Positions 43,439-53,634 of a stretch of DNA of 64,000 bases are shown piece after piece; position 1 is the first letter of the stretch; every line of letters begins with the position of its first letter. The translations under genes were made by a program, and so were the position numbers. The notes under the pieces are model-generated. The model ran no database searches and was not told where the DNA came from. It was given only the letters and a program-made list of their open reading frames with translations. This stretch comes from Kangiella shandongensis (GTDB taxonomy: Bacteria; Pseudomonadota; Gammaproteobacteria; Enterobacterales; Kangiellaceae). Where the stretch lies: NCBI RefSeq assembly GCF_020005365.1, contig NZ_JACNML010000010.1:56523-120522 (forward strand). The letters are read 5' to 3'.

Positions 43439-43879
43439 TGTGTAGTTATAAGACAATCTGGCACGCGCGGCAATTGTTGCTGTTTTTATAATCCAAGTTT
43501 AAAGGGTAGCAGCCAAAATTCCTTAAACATTCCTTAATAATCAATACTCCGAATAAATTCGAGAAGAATATCCACTTTAACCAAGGCGAAACAGGTGACC
43601 AACCGGAAACCTATTAGAGAGACGCTTATTTTGACGAGTCTATAAGCAATATAACTATAGAGAGGAGTCTTTAATATTACTGTAAGGTCGATATTTTTGT
43701 TCAATAGTCGAAAGTTTACAAATTAAATGTTCAGAATACTTTTTGCATACAATCTGATGTATTACGGTTCCCTGCTAACCCGTCCTATGCTGGCTACTCA
43801 CAACATCCTTGATCTGGATCAGCTTTTCAAAACAGCAGTTAATTAAGCTAGAGGCTGAGTCATTAACCGGAGTCACCTC
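43439..43879. other. Intergenic stretch upstream of the DUF3149-like gene
   Basis: No coding gene or RNA family is recognised in this AT-rich stretch. The only regulatory-looking element is an FNR-like palindrome at 43809-43822. Confidence 0.6.
43809..43822. promoter_or_regulatory. FNR/ANR-like box
   Basis: TTGATCTGGATCAG matches TTGAT-N4-ATCAA in nine of ten defined positions. It is centred about 64 bases above the start codon of the small DUF3149-like gene. Confidence 0.4.
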
Positions 43880-44017
43880 ATGGAGCTTTTAAAGGAGCTG
43901 TTCTCAAGCCCATACGGTATTTTCAGTGCTGTTGGAATATTATTCATGCTTGCGATGGCTGCATTTTTTATTATCTTGTTCGTCAAAAAATCAGCTGAGA
44001 AATCCGATGACCAATAA
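43880..44017 (+). CDS. Small membrane protein, DUF3149-like
   Basis: This 45-residue protein begins MELLKELFSSPYGIFSAVG, has one membrane helix (about 14-35) and ends in a charged tail KKSAEKSDDQ. Short proteins of this layout (xELFSSPxGxxS..., one helix, basic then polar tail) are grouped as DUF3149. Function unknown. CGGAG at 43868-43872 gives good ribosome binding, and a strong terminator follows the stop codon directly. The gene is easily missed because of its size. Confidence 0.72.
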   Translation: MELLKELFSSPYGIFSAVGILFMLAMAAFFIILFVKKSAEKSDDQ

Positions 44018-44043
44018 AAAAGCCAGCTAAAAGCTGGCTTTTT
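44017..44043. terminator. Bidirectional terminator between the DUF3149-like gene and rplQ
   Basis: Stem AAAAAGCCAGCT/AGCTGGCTTTTT with a three-base loop. It ends the small plus-strand gene and the leftward alpha operon. Confidence 0.9.
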
Positions 44044-44067
44044 ATTCATCGGCTGTGAAAAACTAAA

Positions 44068-44469
44068 TTACTCTTCAGTTTCTTCAACTTCAAAATCGTC
44101 TTCTTCAACGACTGGACGATCAACCAATTCAACGTACGCCATAGGCGCGTTATCGCCTGGGCGGTTGCCGCATTTTAGAATACGCAGGTAACCACCTGGA
44201 CGATCTTGGTAGCGCTCACCAAGCTCGCTGAATAGTTTTGCAACCGCAGCATTGTCACGGATACGTGCAAATGCTACACGACGGTTAGCAACAGTGTCTT
44301 TTTTCGCTAAAGTAATTAACGGCTCAGCAACGCGACGTAGTTCCTTTGCTTTCGGCAAAGTTGTACGGATAAGCTCGTGCTCGATCAATGACGCAGTCAT
44401 GTTACGGAACATGGCCTTACGGTGTGAGCTGTTACGGTTTAATTTACGACCTGATTTTTGATGACGCAT
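44068..44469 (-). CDS. rplQ: Ribosomal protein bL17
   Basis: L17 is a large-subunit protein near the tunnel exit. The N-terminal [24 protein letters not shown] signature is intact. The 133 residues include an acidic tail ([14 protein letters not shown]) somewhat longer than in E. coli (127 in total). It is separated from rpoA by 188 bases containing a strong hairpin, whereas in E. coli the two are only about 40 bases apart. Confidence 0.97.
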   Translation of the reverse strand: MRHQKSGRKLNRNSSHRKAMFRNMTASLIEHELIRTTLPKAKELRRVAEPLITLAKKDTVANRRVAFARIRDNAAVAKLFSELGERYQDRPGGYLRILKCGNRPGDNAPMAYVELVDRPVVEEDDFEVEETEE

Positions 44470-44586
44470 ATTGAGTTCCTCACTCTATTTAATCGCAGCC
44501 TGCTATAGTACTGCGAACACTTACTAAGCAGGGTTTCACCCTACAATTTTGAAATAATCATCAAACAATAATTACTTCGATTAAAA

Positions 44587-44629
44587 AGCTGGATACTCGT
44601 TACTTAGAATTAAGTAGAAGTATCCAGCT
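44587..44629 (-). terminator. Hairpin with U-tract between rpoA and rplQ
   Basis: Outer 11-bp stem AGCTGGATACT/AGTATCCAGCT and inner stem TACTTA/TAAGTA with loop GAAT. On the minus strand it is followed by TTTTTAAT, so it reads as an intrinsic terminator or attenuator within the alpha operon. Confidence 0.65.
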
Positions 44630-44657
44630 AAACGGTTAATTGGCTTTAAGCTTTAGG

Positions 44658-45638
44658 TTATTCGCCTAAGATGCTTGATGGTGGCCAATTTTCTAAACGC
44701 ATACCCAGTGACAAACCACGAGAAGCAAGAACGTCTTTGATTTCAGTCAGAGATTTCTTACCAAGGTTTGGAGTCTTAAGCAACTCAACTTCAGTACGCT
44801 GAACCAAGTCACCAATATAATGGATATTCTCAGTTTTCAAACAATTAGCAGAACGTACCGTCAGCTCCAGATCATCAACCGGACGCAATAGGATCGGGTC
44901 GATTTCTGGCTCTTCTTTCTCGGGTTCAGCTTGTTTTTCATCTTTCAAGTCAACAAAGGCAGCTAACTGCTGTTGAAGGATAGTCGCGCTACGACGAATC
45001 GCTTCTTCAGGGTCGATAGTACCGTTTGTTTCCAGATCAAGAACCAGCTTATCCAAGTTTGTACGCTGCTCTACACGCGCAGATTCTACGGTGTAAGATA
45101 CTTTCTTCATTGGGCTGAAAGAAGAATCCACTTGCAAGACACCAATCGGCTTATCTTCGCCTTCAGGTTGCTTACGAGTGTTTGATGCTTCATAACCACG
45201 ACCAAGCTTAATCTTGATGCGCATGGTCAAAGCGCCACCTTTGTTCAAGGTAGCAATGTAGTGATCTTTATTCACTACTTCTGCACCAGAAACTTCTTCA
45301 ATGTCAGCAGCAGTCACGACGCCTTCGCCTTTTTTCTGTAAAGTCAGAGTCACCTCATCCTTATCTTCCAGACGAACTGCCAACCCTTTTAAGTTCAAAA
45401 GGATATCGATCACGTCTTCTTGAACACCCTCAATTGCTGAGTATTCGTGAAGCACGCCGTCGATTTCTACTTCTGTCACTGCGGCACCAGGCATTGAAGA
45501 CAACAGGATGCGACGCAGTGAGTTACCCAAAGTGTGTCCAAATCCACGCTCAAAAGGTTCCAAGATAACGCGAGCCTTCGTGCCCTCGTCTGATTCGACC
45601 TTAATTTGACGCGGAGTCAGAAATTCAGTTGCTGACAT
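44658..45638 (-). CDS. rpoA: RNA polymerase alpha subunit
   Basis: The N-terminal assembly domain ([23 protein letters not shown]) is joined through an acidic linker ([13 protein letters not shown]) to the C-terminal domain that binds UP elements and activators ([22 protein letters not shown]...[22 protein letters not shown]). It has 326 residues, close to E. coli (329). It lies 24 bases after rpsD. Confidence 0.98.
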   Translation of the reverse strand: MSATEFLTPRQIKVESDEGTKARVILEPFERGFGHTLGNSLRRILLSSMPGAAVTEVEIDGVLHEYSAIEGVQEDVIDILLNLKGLAVRLEDKDEVTLTLQKKGEGVVTAADIEEVSGAEVVNKDHYIATLNKGGALTMRIKIKLGRGYEASNTRKQPEGEDKPIGVLQVDSSFSPMKKVSYTVESARVEQRTNLDKLVLDLETNGTIDPEEAIRRSATILQQQLAAFVDLKDEKQAEPEKEEPEIDPILLRPVDDLELTVRSANCLKTENIHYIGDLVQRTEVELLKTPNLGKKSLTEIKDVLASRGLSLGMRLENWPPSSILGE

Positions 45639-45662
45639 ATTATCCCTCTCAAGGATTAAAAA

Positions 45663-46283
45663 TTACTTAGAGTAAAGCTCTACAATTAGGTTTTCGTTGA
45701 TGCTAGCGTCCAGTTCAGTACGCTCAGGAAGACGCTTGAACGTACCTTCCATTTTCTTTGCATCGACTTCAATCCACTCAGGCTTATCGCGTTGCGCTGC
45801 TAGCTCTAGAGCTGCAGTAATACGTGCTTGCTTCTGTGACTTTTCACGTACAGAAATCACGTCATCGGCTTTAACTGAGTAAGAAGGAATGTTTACCGTT
45901 TCACCGTTAACCAAAATTGCTTTGTGGCTAACCAGCTGACGAGCTTCGCCACGCGTAGAAGCGTAACCCATACGATAAACTACGTTGTCTAAACGCGACT
46001 CTAGTAATTGCAACAAGTTTGAACCAGTCGCACCTTTGATACGATCAGCTTCTTTGTAGTAATTACGGAATTGACGCTCTAGAACACCGTAGATACGACG
46101 AACTTTTTGCTTTTCACGAAGCTGTAGACCATAGTCAGAAAGACGGCTACGACGCGCGCCATGCTGACCTGGAACAACTTCAATCTTACATTTGGTCTCA
46201 ATTGCACGTACGCCTGATTTGTGTCCAAGATCGACACCTTCACGACGTGACAATTTAAGTTTAGGACCTAGATATCTAGCCAT
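45663..46283 (-). CDS. rpsD: Ribosomal protein uS4
   Basis: S4 starts 30S assembly by binding the 16S five-way junction and in E. coli represses the alpha operon. The S4 RNA-binding domain is at about 96-158 ([32 protein letters not shown]). The N-terminus has a single cysteine, so it is the zinc-free form. It has 206 residues. Confidence 0.98.
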   Translation of the reverse strand: MARYLGPKLKLSRREGVDLGHKSGVRAIETKCKIEVVPGQHGARRSRLSDYGLQLREKQKVRRIYGVLERQFRNYYKEADRIKGATGSNLLQLLESRLDNVVYRMGYASTRGEARQLVSHKAILVNGETVNIPSYSVKADDVISVREKSQKQARITAALELAAQRDKPEWIEVDAKKMEGTFKRLPERTELDASINENLIVELYSK

Positions 46284-46301
46284 TTTAAACTCCCGTTATT
46301 G

Positions 46302-46691
46302 TTACACACGACGCTTTTTAGGCGGGCGACAACCATTGTGTGGAATCGGTGTCACGTCAGTAATGTTGGTGACTTTAAAGCCAGCAGCGTTAAGTGCGCG
46401 AACCGCTGATTCACGACCTGGTCCAGGACCCTTAACGAATACTTCAACATTCTTCATACCCATTTCTTTTACTGTTTGAGCAGCGCGGTCAGCAGCTACC
46501 TGTGCAGCGAAAGGAGTAGACTTACGTGAACCACGGAAGCCAGAACCACCAGATGTTGCCCATGCAAGAGCATTACCTTGACGGTCTGTGATCGTAATGA
46601 TGGTGTTATTGAACGACGCGTGAATATGCGCCATACCATCAACTACGGTCTTTTTAACTTTTTTCTTAGCAGTACGAGGTGTTTTTGCCAT
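46302..46691 (-). CDS. rpsK: Ribosomal protein uS11
   Basis: S11 lies on the 30S platform near the Shine-Dalgarno helix. The sequence [46 protein letters not shown] is the standard core and [11 protein letters not shown] the C-terminal tail. It has 129 residues and is 14 bases after rpsM. Confidence 0.98.
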   Translation of the reverse strand: MAKTPRTAKKKVKKTVVDGMAHIHASFNNTIITITDRQGNALAWATSGGSGFRGSRKSTPFAAQVAADRAAQTVKEMGMKNVEVFVKGPGPGRESAVRALNAAGFKVTNITDVTPIPHNGCRPPKKRRV

Positions 46692-46705
46692 ATTATTCCA
46701 CCAAA

Positions 46706-47062
46706 CTATTTCTTAATCGGTTTGCGAGGACCTTTACGGGTACGGGCATTTGTCTTCGTACGTTGCCCACGCAAAGGTAGGTTACGACGATGACGGATGC
46801 CTCGGAAACAACCCAAGTCCATCAAACGTTTAATATTCATGTTGATTTCGCGACGCAAATCACCTTCGACAGTAAATTTGCTCACCTCGTTACGTAGATT
46901 CTCAATTTGGTCTTCGCTCAAATCTTTGATCTTTGCAGTAGGTTCAACCCCTGCATCAGCACAGATTTTCTGTGCACGAGGACGACCGATACCATAGATA
47001 GCGGTCAGTGCGACATCAGCATGCTTATGTACCGGAATGTTAATACCAGCTATACGAGCCAT
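46706..47062 (-). CDS. rpsM: Ribosomal protein uS13
   Basis: S13 sits in the 30S head and contacts the P-site tRNA and the L5 bridge. The start [25 protein letters not shown] and the basic C-terminal [20 protein letters not shown] are typical. It has 118 residues. AGGAGATATTGTTAA precedes the ATG. It opens the alpha operon after an 87-base gap from rpmJ that contains a hairpin. Confidence 0.98.
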   Translation of the reverse strand: MARIAGINIPVHKHADVALTAIYGIGRPRAQKICADAGVEPTAKIKDLSEDQIENLRNEVSKFTVEGDLRREINMNIKRLMDLGCFRGIRHRRNLPLRGQRTKTNARTRKGPRKPIKK

Positions 47063-47091
47063 TTAACAATATCTCCTAAATTAAATAAGCA

Positions 47092-47127
47092 GGCGTGAAA
47101 GGGCGGCTATTTTAGCCATCTCACGCC
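47092..47127 (-). promoter_or_regulatory. Alpha-operon leader hairpin upstream of rpsM
   Basis: Outer stem GGCGTGA/TCACGCC and inner stem GGCT/AGCC lie in the rpmJ-rpsM gap, ending about 30 bases before the rpsM start codon. In E. coli a leader at this place is the S4 repressor target. The secondary structure here was only judged by eye. Confidence 0.4.
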
Positions 47128-47150
47128 TAAAAATCAAACAATTATGTGTA

Positions 47151-47264
47151 TTAACCTTGACGCTGTTTATGGCGCGGGTCAACACAGATAACGCGAACAC
47201 TGCCGTGACGACGAATCACTTTGCAGTTACGGCACATTTTCTTAACAGAAGCACGAACTTTCAT
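47151..47264 (-). CDS. rpmJ: Ribosomal protein bL36
   Basis: This short gene encodes [20 protein letters not shown] and a further 17 residues (37 in total). C11, C14, C27 and H32 form the zinc ribbon, so it is the zinc-containing L36. It is the last gene of the spc operon, 17 bases after secY. Confidence 0.97.
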   Translation of the reverse strand: MKVRASVKKMCRNCKVIRRHGSVRVICVDPRHKQRQG

Positions 47265-47281
47265 TTGTTACTCCAACATGC

Positions 47282-48613
47282 TTAGCGACGTACACGACCC
47301 GATGGGCCATGCTTTTTAAGATTTGCTTTTTTCAATACCGAGTCATATTGCTGCGACATCATGTGCGCCTGTACTTGAGCCATGAAGTCCATAGCAACAA
47401 CTACAATAATCAATAGTGACGTACCACCGAAGTAGAACGGATATTCGAATAGCAAAATCAGAAACTCTGGCAACAAACATACCGAAGTCATGTAAAGGGC
47501 ACCCCAGAACGTCAGTCTGGTTGTTACCTTATCTAAATAACTAGCCGTTTGTTGACCAGGACGAATACCTGGAATAAAGGCGCCTGACTTTTTCAGGTTA
47601 TCAGCCGTATCGCGAGGGTTTTGCGTCAATGCTGTATAGAAAAAAGCAAAGAAGATAATACCCGTAGCGTACAACATCATGTACACCGGATTACCAGGTT
47701 GTAGGTTCTGCGCCAAAGTACTTAACCAATTGACTTCTCCAGCACTACCAAACCAAGACAATAATGTACCTGGGAACAGGACGATACTGGAAGCAAAGAT
47801 AGCTGGGATTACACCGGCCATATTTAACTTCATTGGTAAGAAGCTACTTTGAGCTGCAAAAACTTTGTTACCTTGCTGGCGTTTCGCATAGTTGATCGTG
47901 ATACGACGTTGAGCCGTTTCAAACCACACGATAAAGTAGATCACAGCAAGTGCGAACACACCGAATACCAGGATACCCAGTATATCTCGTTGTCCGTCAT
48001 AGGCCTGTGAGAAAACTTGTTGAATCGCCTGTGGGAAACCTGCAACGATACCCACCAAGATAATAATAGAGATACCGTTACCGATACCTCTTTCCGTTAT
48101 TTGTTCACCTAACCACATCAGGAACATAGTACCTGTAACCAATGTAGCTATCGCAACAAAATAGAACGAAAAGTCGGGATTCTCAACCAACCCAGGAACC
48201 ATGCTAGGTAACTGAGTCGCCATACCGAACGCTTGAACTGTTGCCAGGCCGACCGTTAGATAACGCGTGTATTGGTTGATTTTACGGCGTCCACTTTCAC
48301 CTTCCTTCTTGATCTCTTTCAAGCGAGGATCAACATAACTCAAGATCTGCATGATAATCGATGCCGAAATGTAAGGCATGATACCCAATGCTAGAACTGA
48401 AGCACGCTCCATCGCACCGCCAGAGAAGACATTGAACAAAGAAAAAATCGTATCTGAGTTCAATATCTGTTGTAGTGCCTCGGCGTTTACACCTGGAACA
48501 GGTACAAAAGAGCCTAGACGGAAGACTACAATAGCAATGAGCACAAACAACAGACGTTGTTTGAGCTCACTCAAACCACCGCTTTTTGCTAATTGCTGTG
48601 GTGATAATGCCAT
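47282..48613 (-). CDS. secY: Protein translocase subunit SecY
   Basis: SecY is the channel of the SecYEG translocon. Ten membrane helices are visible with the plug region near [12 protein letters not shown] and the cytoplasmic loop arginine motif [13 protein letters not shown]. It has 443 residues, as in E. coli. Its ATG overlaps the rplO stop codon by one base. Confidence 0.98.
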   Translation of the reverse strand: MALSPQQLAKSGGLSELKQRLLFVLIAIVVFRLGSFVPVPGVNAEALQQILNSDTIFSLFNVFSGGAMERASVLALGIMPYISASIIMQILSYVDPRLKEIKKEGESGRRKINQYTRYLTVGLATVQAFGMATQLPSMVPGLVENPDFSFYFVAIATLVTGTMFLMWLGEQITERGIGNGISIIILVGIVAGFPQAIQQVFSQAYDGQRDILGILVFGVFALAVIYFIVWFETAQRRITINYAKRQQGNKVFAAQSSFLPMKLNMAGVIPAIFASSIVLFPGTLLSWFGSAGEVNWLSTLAQNLQPGNPVYMMLYATGIIFFAFFYTALTQNPRDTADNLKKSGAFIPGIRPGQQTASYLDKVTTRLTFWGALYMTSVCLLPEFLILLFEYPFYFGGTSLLIIVVVAMDFMAQVQAHMMSQQYDSVLKKANLKKHGPSGRVRR

Positions 48614-49050
48614 TATGCTTCAACCTTACCGCCAGCTGCTTCAATGGCTTTTTGTGCACCTTTAGTCACACGAACACCACCAGAAACGGTCACTGGACGT
48701 TCAATTTCACCAGACAAGATAATTTTAGCGTTCTCGATGCTGTTACCGATGATGCCTGCTTTTTTCAAAGTCAGCATATCAACAACGTCACCTTCTACTT
48801 TAGTCAGTTCGTTTAGACGAACTTCAGCAGTTGCCAAAGCTTTACGCGACTTAAAGCCGAACTTAGGTAAACGCTGCTTCAAAGGCATCTGACCACCTTC
48901 GAAACCAATCTTGTTGAAACCGCCAGAACGTGATTTCTGACCTTTATGACCGCGACCAGCAGTCTTACCGTCAGTCGAACCGATACCACGACCTACACGT
49001 TTGCGGTCTTTTTTACTACCAGGAGCTGGCATCAATGTATTTAAACGCAT
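48613..49050 (-). CDS. rplO: Ribosomal protein uL15
   Basis: L15 is a late-assembly large-subunit protein. [25 protein letters not shown] with the glycine-rich [13 protein letters not shown] segment is diagnostic. The frame opens six codons earlier, but ATG at 49050 has GAGGAG in front and gives 145 residues. Confidence 0.97.
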   Translation of the reverse strand: MRLNTLMPAPGSKKDRKRVGRGIGSTDGKTAGRGHKGQKSRSGGFNKIGFEGGQMPLKQRLPKFGFKSRKALATAEVRLNELTKVEGDVVDMLTLKKAGIIGNSIENAKIILSGEIERPVTVSGGVRVTKGAQKAIEAAGGKVEA

Positions 49051-49054
49051 GATC

Positions 49055-49237
49055 TTACTCCTCAACACTAACCATGTAGTAAACTTTGTTTACCATACCG
49101 CGAGTTGCAGGAGTATCCTCAACTTCTACAGTATGACCAATGCGACGCAAACCTAGACCGCGCAAACAAGCCTTGTGAGCTTCTAAGCGGCTAATGCTAG
49201 AACGCGTCTGCGTTACTTTCATCATTTTCTTTGCCAT
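49055..49237 (-). CDS. rpmD: Ribosomal protein uL30
   Basis: L30 is a 60-residue protein with the core [41 protein letters not shown]. It lies 4 bases after rpsE and 4 bases before rplO. Confidence 0.97.
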   Translation of the reverse strand: MAKKMMKVTQTRSSISRLEAHKACLRGLGLRRIGHTVEVEDTPATRGMVNKVYYMVSVEE

Positions 49238-49241
49238 CGTC

Positions 49242-49745
49242 TTAGTCCAAAATCTCTTCTACTGATTTACCACGCTTGGCAGCCATAGCTTCTGGCGAAG
49301 TCATTTGGTTCAAACCGTTAATCGTTGCACGAACGATGTTGATTGGGTTTGTAGAACCAACACTCTTAGCCAAGACGTTTTGGATACCTAGCACCTCAAA
49401 AACAGCACGCATCGCACCACCAGCAATGATACCAGTACCTTCTGATGCTGGCTGCATGTATACTTTTGATGCGCCATGACGGGCATTAATTGGATGTTGT
49501 AAAGTGTGGCCGTCTTTTAACTCAACCTGGATCATGTTACGACGAGCTTGCTCCATAGCCTTTTGAATTGCTACAGGCACCTCTTTCGATTTACCACGTC
49601 CAAAGCCCACTTTACCCTTACCGTCGCCAACAACAGTTAAAGCTGTGAAACCGAAAATACGACCACCTTTAACTACTTTAGCAACGCGGTTTACGTTGAC
49701 TAACTTTTCAACTAAACCTTCTTGGTTATTCATATCTTTTGCCAT
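49242..49745 (-). CDS. rpsE: Ribosomal protein uS5
   Basis: S5 forms part of the mRNA entry channel and affects decoding accuracy. The N-terminal double-stranded RNA-binding domain contains [38 protein letters not shown]. It has 167 residues. It is 10 bases after rplR. Confidence 0.98.
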   Translation of the reverse strand: MAKDMNNQEGLVEKLVNVNRVAKVVKGGRIFGFTALTVVGDGKGKVGFGRGKSKEVPVAIQKAMEQARRNMIQVELKDGHTLQHPINARHGASKVYMQPASEGTGIIAGGAMRAVFEVLGIQNVLAKSVGSTNPINIVRATINGLNQMTSPEAMAAKRGKSVEEILD

Positions 49746-49755
49746 GCTTCACACC

Positions 49756-50109
49756 TTAGAACTGTAAGCCTTTTTCACGAGCGGCGTCAGCTAATGCTGC
49801 CACACGTCCGTGGTATTTGAATCCACTGCGGTCAAAAGCAACTTGCTTTATGCCCGCTTCGATAGCACGTTCAGCAACCAAAGTACCTACTTGCTTAGCA
49901 GCATCCAGGTTACCCGTGTACTTAACGTCACCACGAACGGCCTTTTCCACAGTCGAAGCACTCGCGATTACATTACCGTTCTCACCGTTGATTACTTGAG
50001 CGTAAATGTGGCGAGGGGTTCTATTCACAACCAGGCGCGTTACACCTAGCCCATGCATTTTGGCACGACTTTTAGCCGCACGACGCAAACGTTGAATTTT
50101 CTTTTTCAT
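49756..50109 (-). CDS. rplR: Ribosomal protein uL18
   Basis: L18 binds 5S rRNA. The C-terminal half [44 protein letters not shown] is the conserved RNA-binding part, and the N-terminus is basic ([16 protein letters not shown]). It has 117 residues. Confidence 0.97.
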   Translation of the reverse strand: MKKKIQRLRRAAKSRAKMHGLGVTRLVVNRTPRHIYAQVINGENGNVIASASTVEKAVRGDVKYTGNLDAAKQVGTLVAERAIEAGIKQVAFDRSGFKYHGRVAALADAAREKGLQF

Positions 50110-50121
50110 GACCCTGCCCTA

Positions 50122-50652
50122 CTATTTCTTCTTGGCTTCTTTACGAACAATATGCTCGTCAACATAACGAACACCTTTACCTTTGTAAGGTTCTGGCGGA
50201 CGATATGCGCGGATATTAGCCGCAACCTGACCAACAATTTGCTTGCTTGCACCCTTAACGACGAGATCCGTTTGTGAAGGAGCTTCGATAGTAACGCCTT
50301 CTGGAATCTCAAATTCGATTGGGTGAGAAAAGCCCAGGGTTAAGTTCAATTTACGACCTTGAACCTGTGCACGGTAACCAACACCGATAAGCTTCAACTT
50401 CTTTTCGAAACCTTCGGTAACGCCAGTTACCATATTGTTAATTAATGCGCGGTAAGTTCCCGCCATAGCCCAGCTTTTAGCACTGTCTTTAGGGGCGAAG
50501 TTAACTTCGCCGTCTTCGACTTTAACGTCTACATCGTTATGTAGTTGTTCTTCAAGCTGACCTTTTGAACCTTTTACACTGATCACGCCATCTTTGATGT
50601 TGACTTCAACACCTGAAGGGATAGATACAGTGGCTTTTGCTACACGTGACAT
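50122..50652 (-). CDS. rplF: Ribosomal protein uL6
   Basis: L6 has two related RNA-binding domains and lies near the sarcin-ricin loop. The C-terminal signature [29 protein letters not shown] is intact. It has 176 residues, identical in length to E. coli L6 (177 with Met). Confidence 0.98.
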   Translation of the reverse strand: MSRVAKATVSIPSGVEVNIKDGVISVKGSKGQLEEQLHNDVDVKVEDGEVNFAPKDSAKSWAMAGTYRALINNMVTGVTEGFEKKLKLIGVGYRAQVQGRKLNLTLGFSHPIEFEIPEGVTIEAPSQTDLVVKGASKQIVGQVAANIRAYRPPEPYKGKGVRYVDEHIVRKEAKKK

Positions 50653-50665
50653 CTTTATTCTCCCC

Positions 50666-51058
50666 TTACGCTACAGTGCAGATGATCTCACCGCCGTGGC
50701 CTGCTTTACGTGCAGCACGGTCAGTCATCACACCTTGTGACGTTGAAACGACAGCAATACCAAGACCGCCGATGACTTTTGGAAGTTCATCAACTTTCTT
50801 GTAGATACGTAAACCTGGACGGCTTACACGCTTCAATTCGTCAATTACAGGACGACCTTGGTAGTATCTCAACTCAACAGTCATGGTTGGGATAGCACCT
50901 TCTTCAATGCTGTAACCATTGATAAAACCTTCGTCTACCAATACTTCAGCAATTGCTTTTTTAATTTTTGAAGCAGGAATTGTGACAGTTTTCTTCGTAG
51001 CAGTCTGGCCGTTACGAATACGAGTCAACATATCTGCTATAGGATCTTGCATACTCAT
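50666..51058 (-). CDS. rpsH: Ribosomal protein uS8
   Basis: S8 is a primary 16S binder and in E. coli the repressor of the spc operon, acting at rpl[19 protein letters not shown] and the C-terminal [31 protein letters not shown] are conserved. It has 130 residues. Confidence 0.98.
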   Translation of the reverse strand: MSMQDPIADMLTRIRNGQTATKKTVTIPASKIKKAIAEVLVDEGFINGYSIEEGAIPTMTVELRYYQGRPVIDELKRVSRPGLRIYKKVDELPKVIGGLGIAVVSTSQGVMTDRAARKAGHGGEIICTVA

Positions 51059-51076
51059 GTGTGATTCTCCAACAGC

Positions 51077-51382
51077 TTACCAGCTAGCTTTTACCAGACC
51101 AGGAACGTCACCTTTCATCGCATGCTGACGTAATTTGTTACGACACATACCGAACTTACGAAGGTAACCGTGTGGACGACCAGTTACACGACAACGATTA
51201 CGTTGACGAACTGGGTTCGCGTTGCGTGGAAGCTTTTGCAGTTTCACCTGAGCTTCCCAAACCTCTTCTTCAGAAGAATTTGGGCTCTTGATGATTGCTT
51301 TAAGCTCTGCGCGTTTTGCAGCGTACTTTTCTACAGTCTTTGCACGCTTCAATTCACGCTCGATCATTGATTGTTTAGCCAT
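51077..51382 (-). CDS. rpsN: Ribosomal protein uS14, zinc-free long form
   Basis: S14 belongs to the 30S head. At 101 residues it is the long form. Only two cysteines ([21 protein letters not shown]) remain in the region where the short form has a zinc ribbon. Basic throughout. Confidence 0.97.
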   Translation of the reverse strand: MAKQSMIERELKRAKTVEKYAAKRAELKAIIKSPNSSEEEVWEAQVKLQKLPRNANPVRQRNRCRVTGRPHGYLRKFGMCRNKLRQHAMKGDVPGLVKASW

Positions 51383-51392
51383 AGCGTGCCTC

Positions 51393-51935
51393 TTATGATT
51401 TCAATGGGAAGTTAAACGCGTCTAGTAGTGCGCGGCCTTCCTCATTGGTGTTTGCCGTAGTGGTGATAGTAATATCCATACCACGAACCGAATCGACCTT
51501 GTCATAATCAATTTCTGGGAAAATGATTTGCTCTTTGATACCTACAGAGTAGTTACCACGGCCGTCGAAAGATTTTGGATTCAAACCACGGAAGTCACGA
51601 ATACGTGGTACCGCGATAGAGATGAATCTTTCTAAGAATTCCCACATACGCTCGCCACGAAGAGTCACTTTACAGCCAATTGGGTAGCCATCACGAATTT
51701 TAAAGCCCGCAACAGACTTGCGTGCTTTAGTGATGATAGGCTTTTGGCCTGAGATAGCAGTCATATCACTCACTGCGTGCTCAAGGATCTTCTTGTCCGC
51801 AAGAGCTTCACCCAGACCCATGTTCAATGTGATCTTGGTAATGCGTGGGACTTGCATAACTGATTTGTACTCGAACTTCTCTTGAAGCTGCTGTACAACA
51901 GTATCTTTGTAAAAGTTGTGCAGTTTCGCCATCAT
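51393..51935 (-). CDS. rplE: Ribosomal protein uL5
   Basis: L5 binds 5S rRNA and forms the B1b bridge to S13. [20 protein letters not shown] and [32 protein letters not shown] motifs are intact. It has 180 residues with two adjacent Met codons at the start. Confidence 0.98.
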   Translation of the reverse strand: MMAKLHNFYKDTVVQQLQEKFEYKSVMQVPRITKITLNMGLGEALADKKILEHAVSDMTAISGQKPIITKARKSVAGFKIRDGYPIGCKVTLRGERMWEFLERFISIAVPRIRDFRGLNPKSFDGRGNYSVGIKEQIIFPEIDYDKVDSVRGMDITITTTANTNEEGRALLDAFNFPLKS

Positions 51936-51956
51936 TTATTACCTAAATGTTAACAA

Positions 51957-52274
51957 TTAAATCGCTTCGCCAGTTTTCTTGAAGAAGCGCGTTTTCTTAC
52001 CATCTTCAACTTTAAAGCCAACGCGATCGGCTTTACCTGTTGAAGGGTTGTAAATAGCTACATTAGAAGCTTCAAATGCTGCTTCTTTCTCAATGATTCC
52101 ACCTTCATTGATAGAACCATCAGGATTTTGGCTTGGCTTTGTGTGCTTCTTGATGATATTGACGCCACTCACAATCACGCGACCATCAGCAAGAACGCGG
52201 TCAACATTACCACGTTTGCCTTTGTCTTTGCCCGCGATTACGATGACTTCGTCGCCGCTTTTAATCTTTTGCAT
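51957..52274 (-). CDS. rplX: Ribosomal protein uL24
   Basis: L24 initiates 50S assembly. The KOW motif [39 protein letters not shown] occupies residues 6-44. It has 105 residues. It lies 14 bases after rplN. Confidence 0.98.
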   Translation of the reverse strand: MQKIKSGDEVIVIAGKDKGKRGNVDRVLADGRVIVSGVNIIKKHTKPSQNPDGSINEGGIIEKEAAFEASNVAIYNPSTGKADRVGFKVEDGKKTRFFKKTGEAI

Positions 52275-52288
52275 GATTCTCGTCTCTC

Positions 52289-52657
52289 TTAAAGTACTTC
52301 TGGTGCCAAAGACACGATCTTCATGAACTTGTCACCACGTAATTCACGTGTAACAGGCCCAAAGATACGAGTACCAATCGGCTGAAGGTTGTTGTTCAAA
52401 ATTACAGCTGCATTACCGTCAAACTTGATCAAAGATCCGTCTGGACGACGTACGCCTTTACGAGTACGTACTACGACTGCGTTTAGAACGTCACCTTTTT
52501 TAACCTTACCGCGTGGGATCGCTTCTTTTACGCTGACTTTGATGATGTCACCAATGTTAGCGTAACGACGATGCGAACCACCCAGTACCTTAATACACAT
52601 TACACGACGAGCACCTGAATTATCGGCTACGTCTAGTACTGATTGCATCTGGATCAT
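52289..52657 (-). CDS. rplN: Ribosomal protein uL14
   Basis: L14 lies at the subunit interface and binds L19. [28 protein letters not shown] and the C-terminal [23 protein letters not shown] are standard. It has 122 residues. It is the first gene after a 110-base gap from rpsQ, which matches the S10/spc operon boundary of E. coli. Confidence 0.98.
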   Translation of the reverse strand: MIQMQSVLDVADNSGARRVMCIKVLGGSHRRYANIGDIIKVSVKEAIPRGKVKKGDVLNAVVVRTRKGVRRPDGSLIKFDGNAAVILNNNLQPIGTRIFGPVTRELRGDKFMKIVSLAPEVL

Positions 52658-52694
52658 GGTTTTCTCCGCTTAATCCCGCGCTAAAAGGCGCAGG

Positions 52695-52723
52695 AGTATA
52701 CCATTAAATTACTAAAAATCCTA
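52695..52723 (-). promoter_or_regulatory. Possible spc operon promoter
   Basis: On the minus strand TATACT (52700-52695) follows a weak -35 and is itself followed by a GC-rich stretch, about 38 bases above rplN. The position matches the E. coli spc promoter. Confidence 0.4.
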
Positions 52724-52755
52724 ACCCTGAGGCGAATTTAATCACTTCAGGGTTA
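52722..52755 (-). terminator. Hairpin at the end of the S10 operon
   Basis: Nine-bp stem TAACCCTGA/TCAGGGTTA with a 16-base loop, located 12 bases after the rpsQ stop codon and followed on the minus strand by GGATTTTTAG. It could be a terminator or partial attenuator before rplN. Confidence 0.45.
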
Positions 52756-52767
52756 ACTATGGCTCAA

Positions 52768-53025
52768 TTAGCTAGCGCTCTCGACTATCTCAACCAACTT
52801 GAATGACTTGGTTTTTGATAGTGGACGACACTCAGCAATTCTCACCACATCACCCAATTTGCACTCGTTAGCTTCGTCATGAGCGTGAACTTTTGTCGAA
52901 CGCTTGATGAACTTACCGTATAAAGGGTGTTTCACGTAACGTTCAACTAGTACAGTGATGGATTTATCCATTTTGTCGCTGACGACTTTGCCCTGTAATG
53001 TGCGTTGAATTGTATCAGTGCTCAT
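52768..53025 (-). CDS. rpsQ: Ribosomal protein uS17
   Basis: S17 is a primary 16S binder with an OB fold. [44 protein letters not shown] is the family core. It has 85 residues. The start overlaps the rpmC stop codon by one base. Confidence 0.98.
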   Translation of the reverse strand: MSTDTIQRTLQGKVVSDKMDKSITVLVERYVKHPLYGKFIKRSTKVHAHDEANECKLGDVVRIAECRPLSKTKSFKLVEIVESAS

Positions 53026-53216
53026 TATGAACCTGCCTTTTGGTTGATAATGGTTTTAACACGGGCGATGTCGCGACGTACTTCACGCAACTTGTGTGTT
53101 TCAGTCACTTGGCCCGTAGCCTTTTCCATACGTAACTTAAATTGATCTTGCAAAAGCTCGTTCAAAGTTACGTTGAGCTCTTCAACGCTCTTATCTTTCA
53201 ATTCTGTCGCTTTCAT
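53025..53216 (-). CDS. rpmC: Ribosomal protein uL29
   Basis: L29 is a two-helix protein at the tunnel exit. It has 63 residues with [36 protein letters not shown]. The gene overlaps both neighbours by one base, so rplP-rpmC-rpsQ are coupled. Confidence 0.98.
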   Translation of the reverse strand: MKATELKDKSVEELNVTLNELLQDQFKLRMEKATGQVTETHKLREVRRDIARVKTIINQKAGS

Positions 53217-53623
53217 TAGATCACCGTCCGCTTAACAAAGGTTGTTTTGAAAGGAAGCTTAGACGCTGCTAGCGTGAACGCTTCGCGCGCTAGTTCTTCA
53301 GAAACACCTTCCACTTCATATAACATGCGACCTGGCTGAATCTGAGCAACCCAATATTCAACACTACCTTTACCTTTACCCATACGAACTTCTAAAGGCT
53401 TTTTAGTGATTGGCTTGTCAGGGAATACACGAATGTAAACCTTACCAGCACGCTTCATGTGACGAGTCATAGCACGACGCGCTGCCTCAATTTGGCGCGC
53501 AGTCATACGACCACGACCCACAGCTTTCAAACCGTACTCACCAAAGCTCACGTTATGAGCTTTAGAACCACGGTTACGCAGTTTATGCTGCTTACGATAT
53601 TTCGTTCTCTTTGGCAATAACAT
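53216..53623 (-). CDS. rplP: Ribosomal protein uL16
   Basis: L16 positions tRNA in the A site. [19 protein letters not shown] and [21 protein letters not shown], including the arginine that is hydroxylated in E. coli (R81 region), are present. It has 135 residues. It is 11 bases after rpsC. Confidence 0.98.
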   Translation of the reverse strand: MLLPKRTKYRKQHKLRNRGSKAHNVSFGEYGLKAVGRGRMTARQIEAARRAMTRHMKRAGKVYIRVFPDKPITKKPLEVRMGKGKGSVEYWVAQIQPGRMLYEVEGVSEELAREAFTLAASKLPFKTTFVKRTVI

Positions 53624-53634
53624 AATACTTACCC

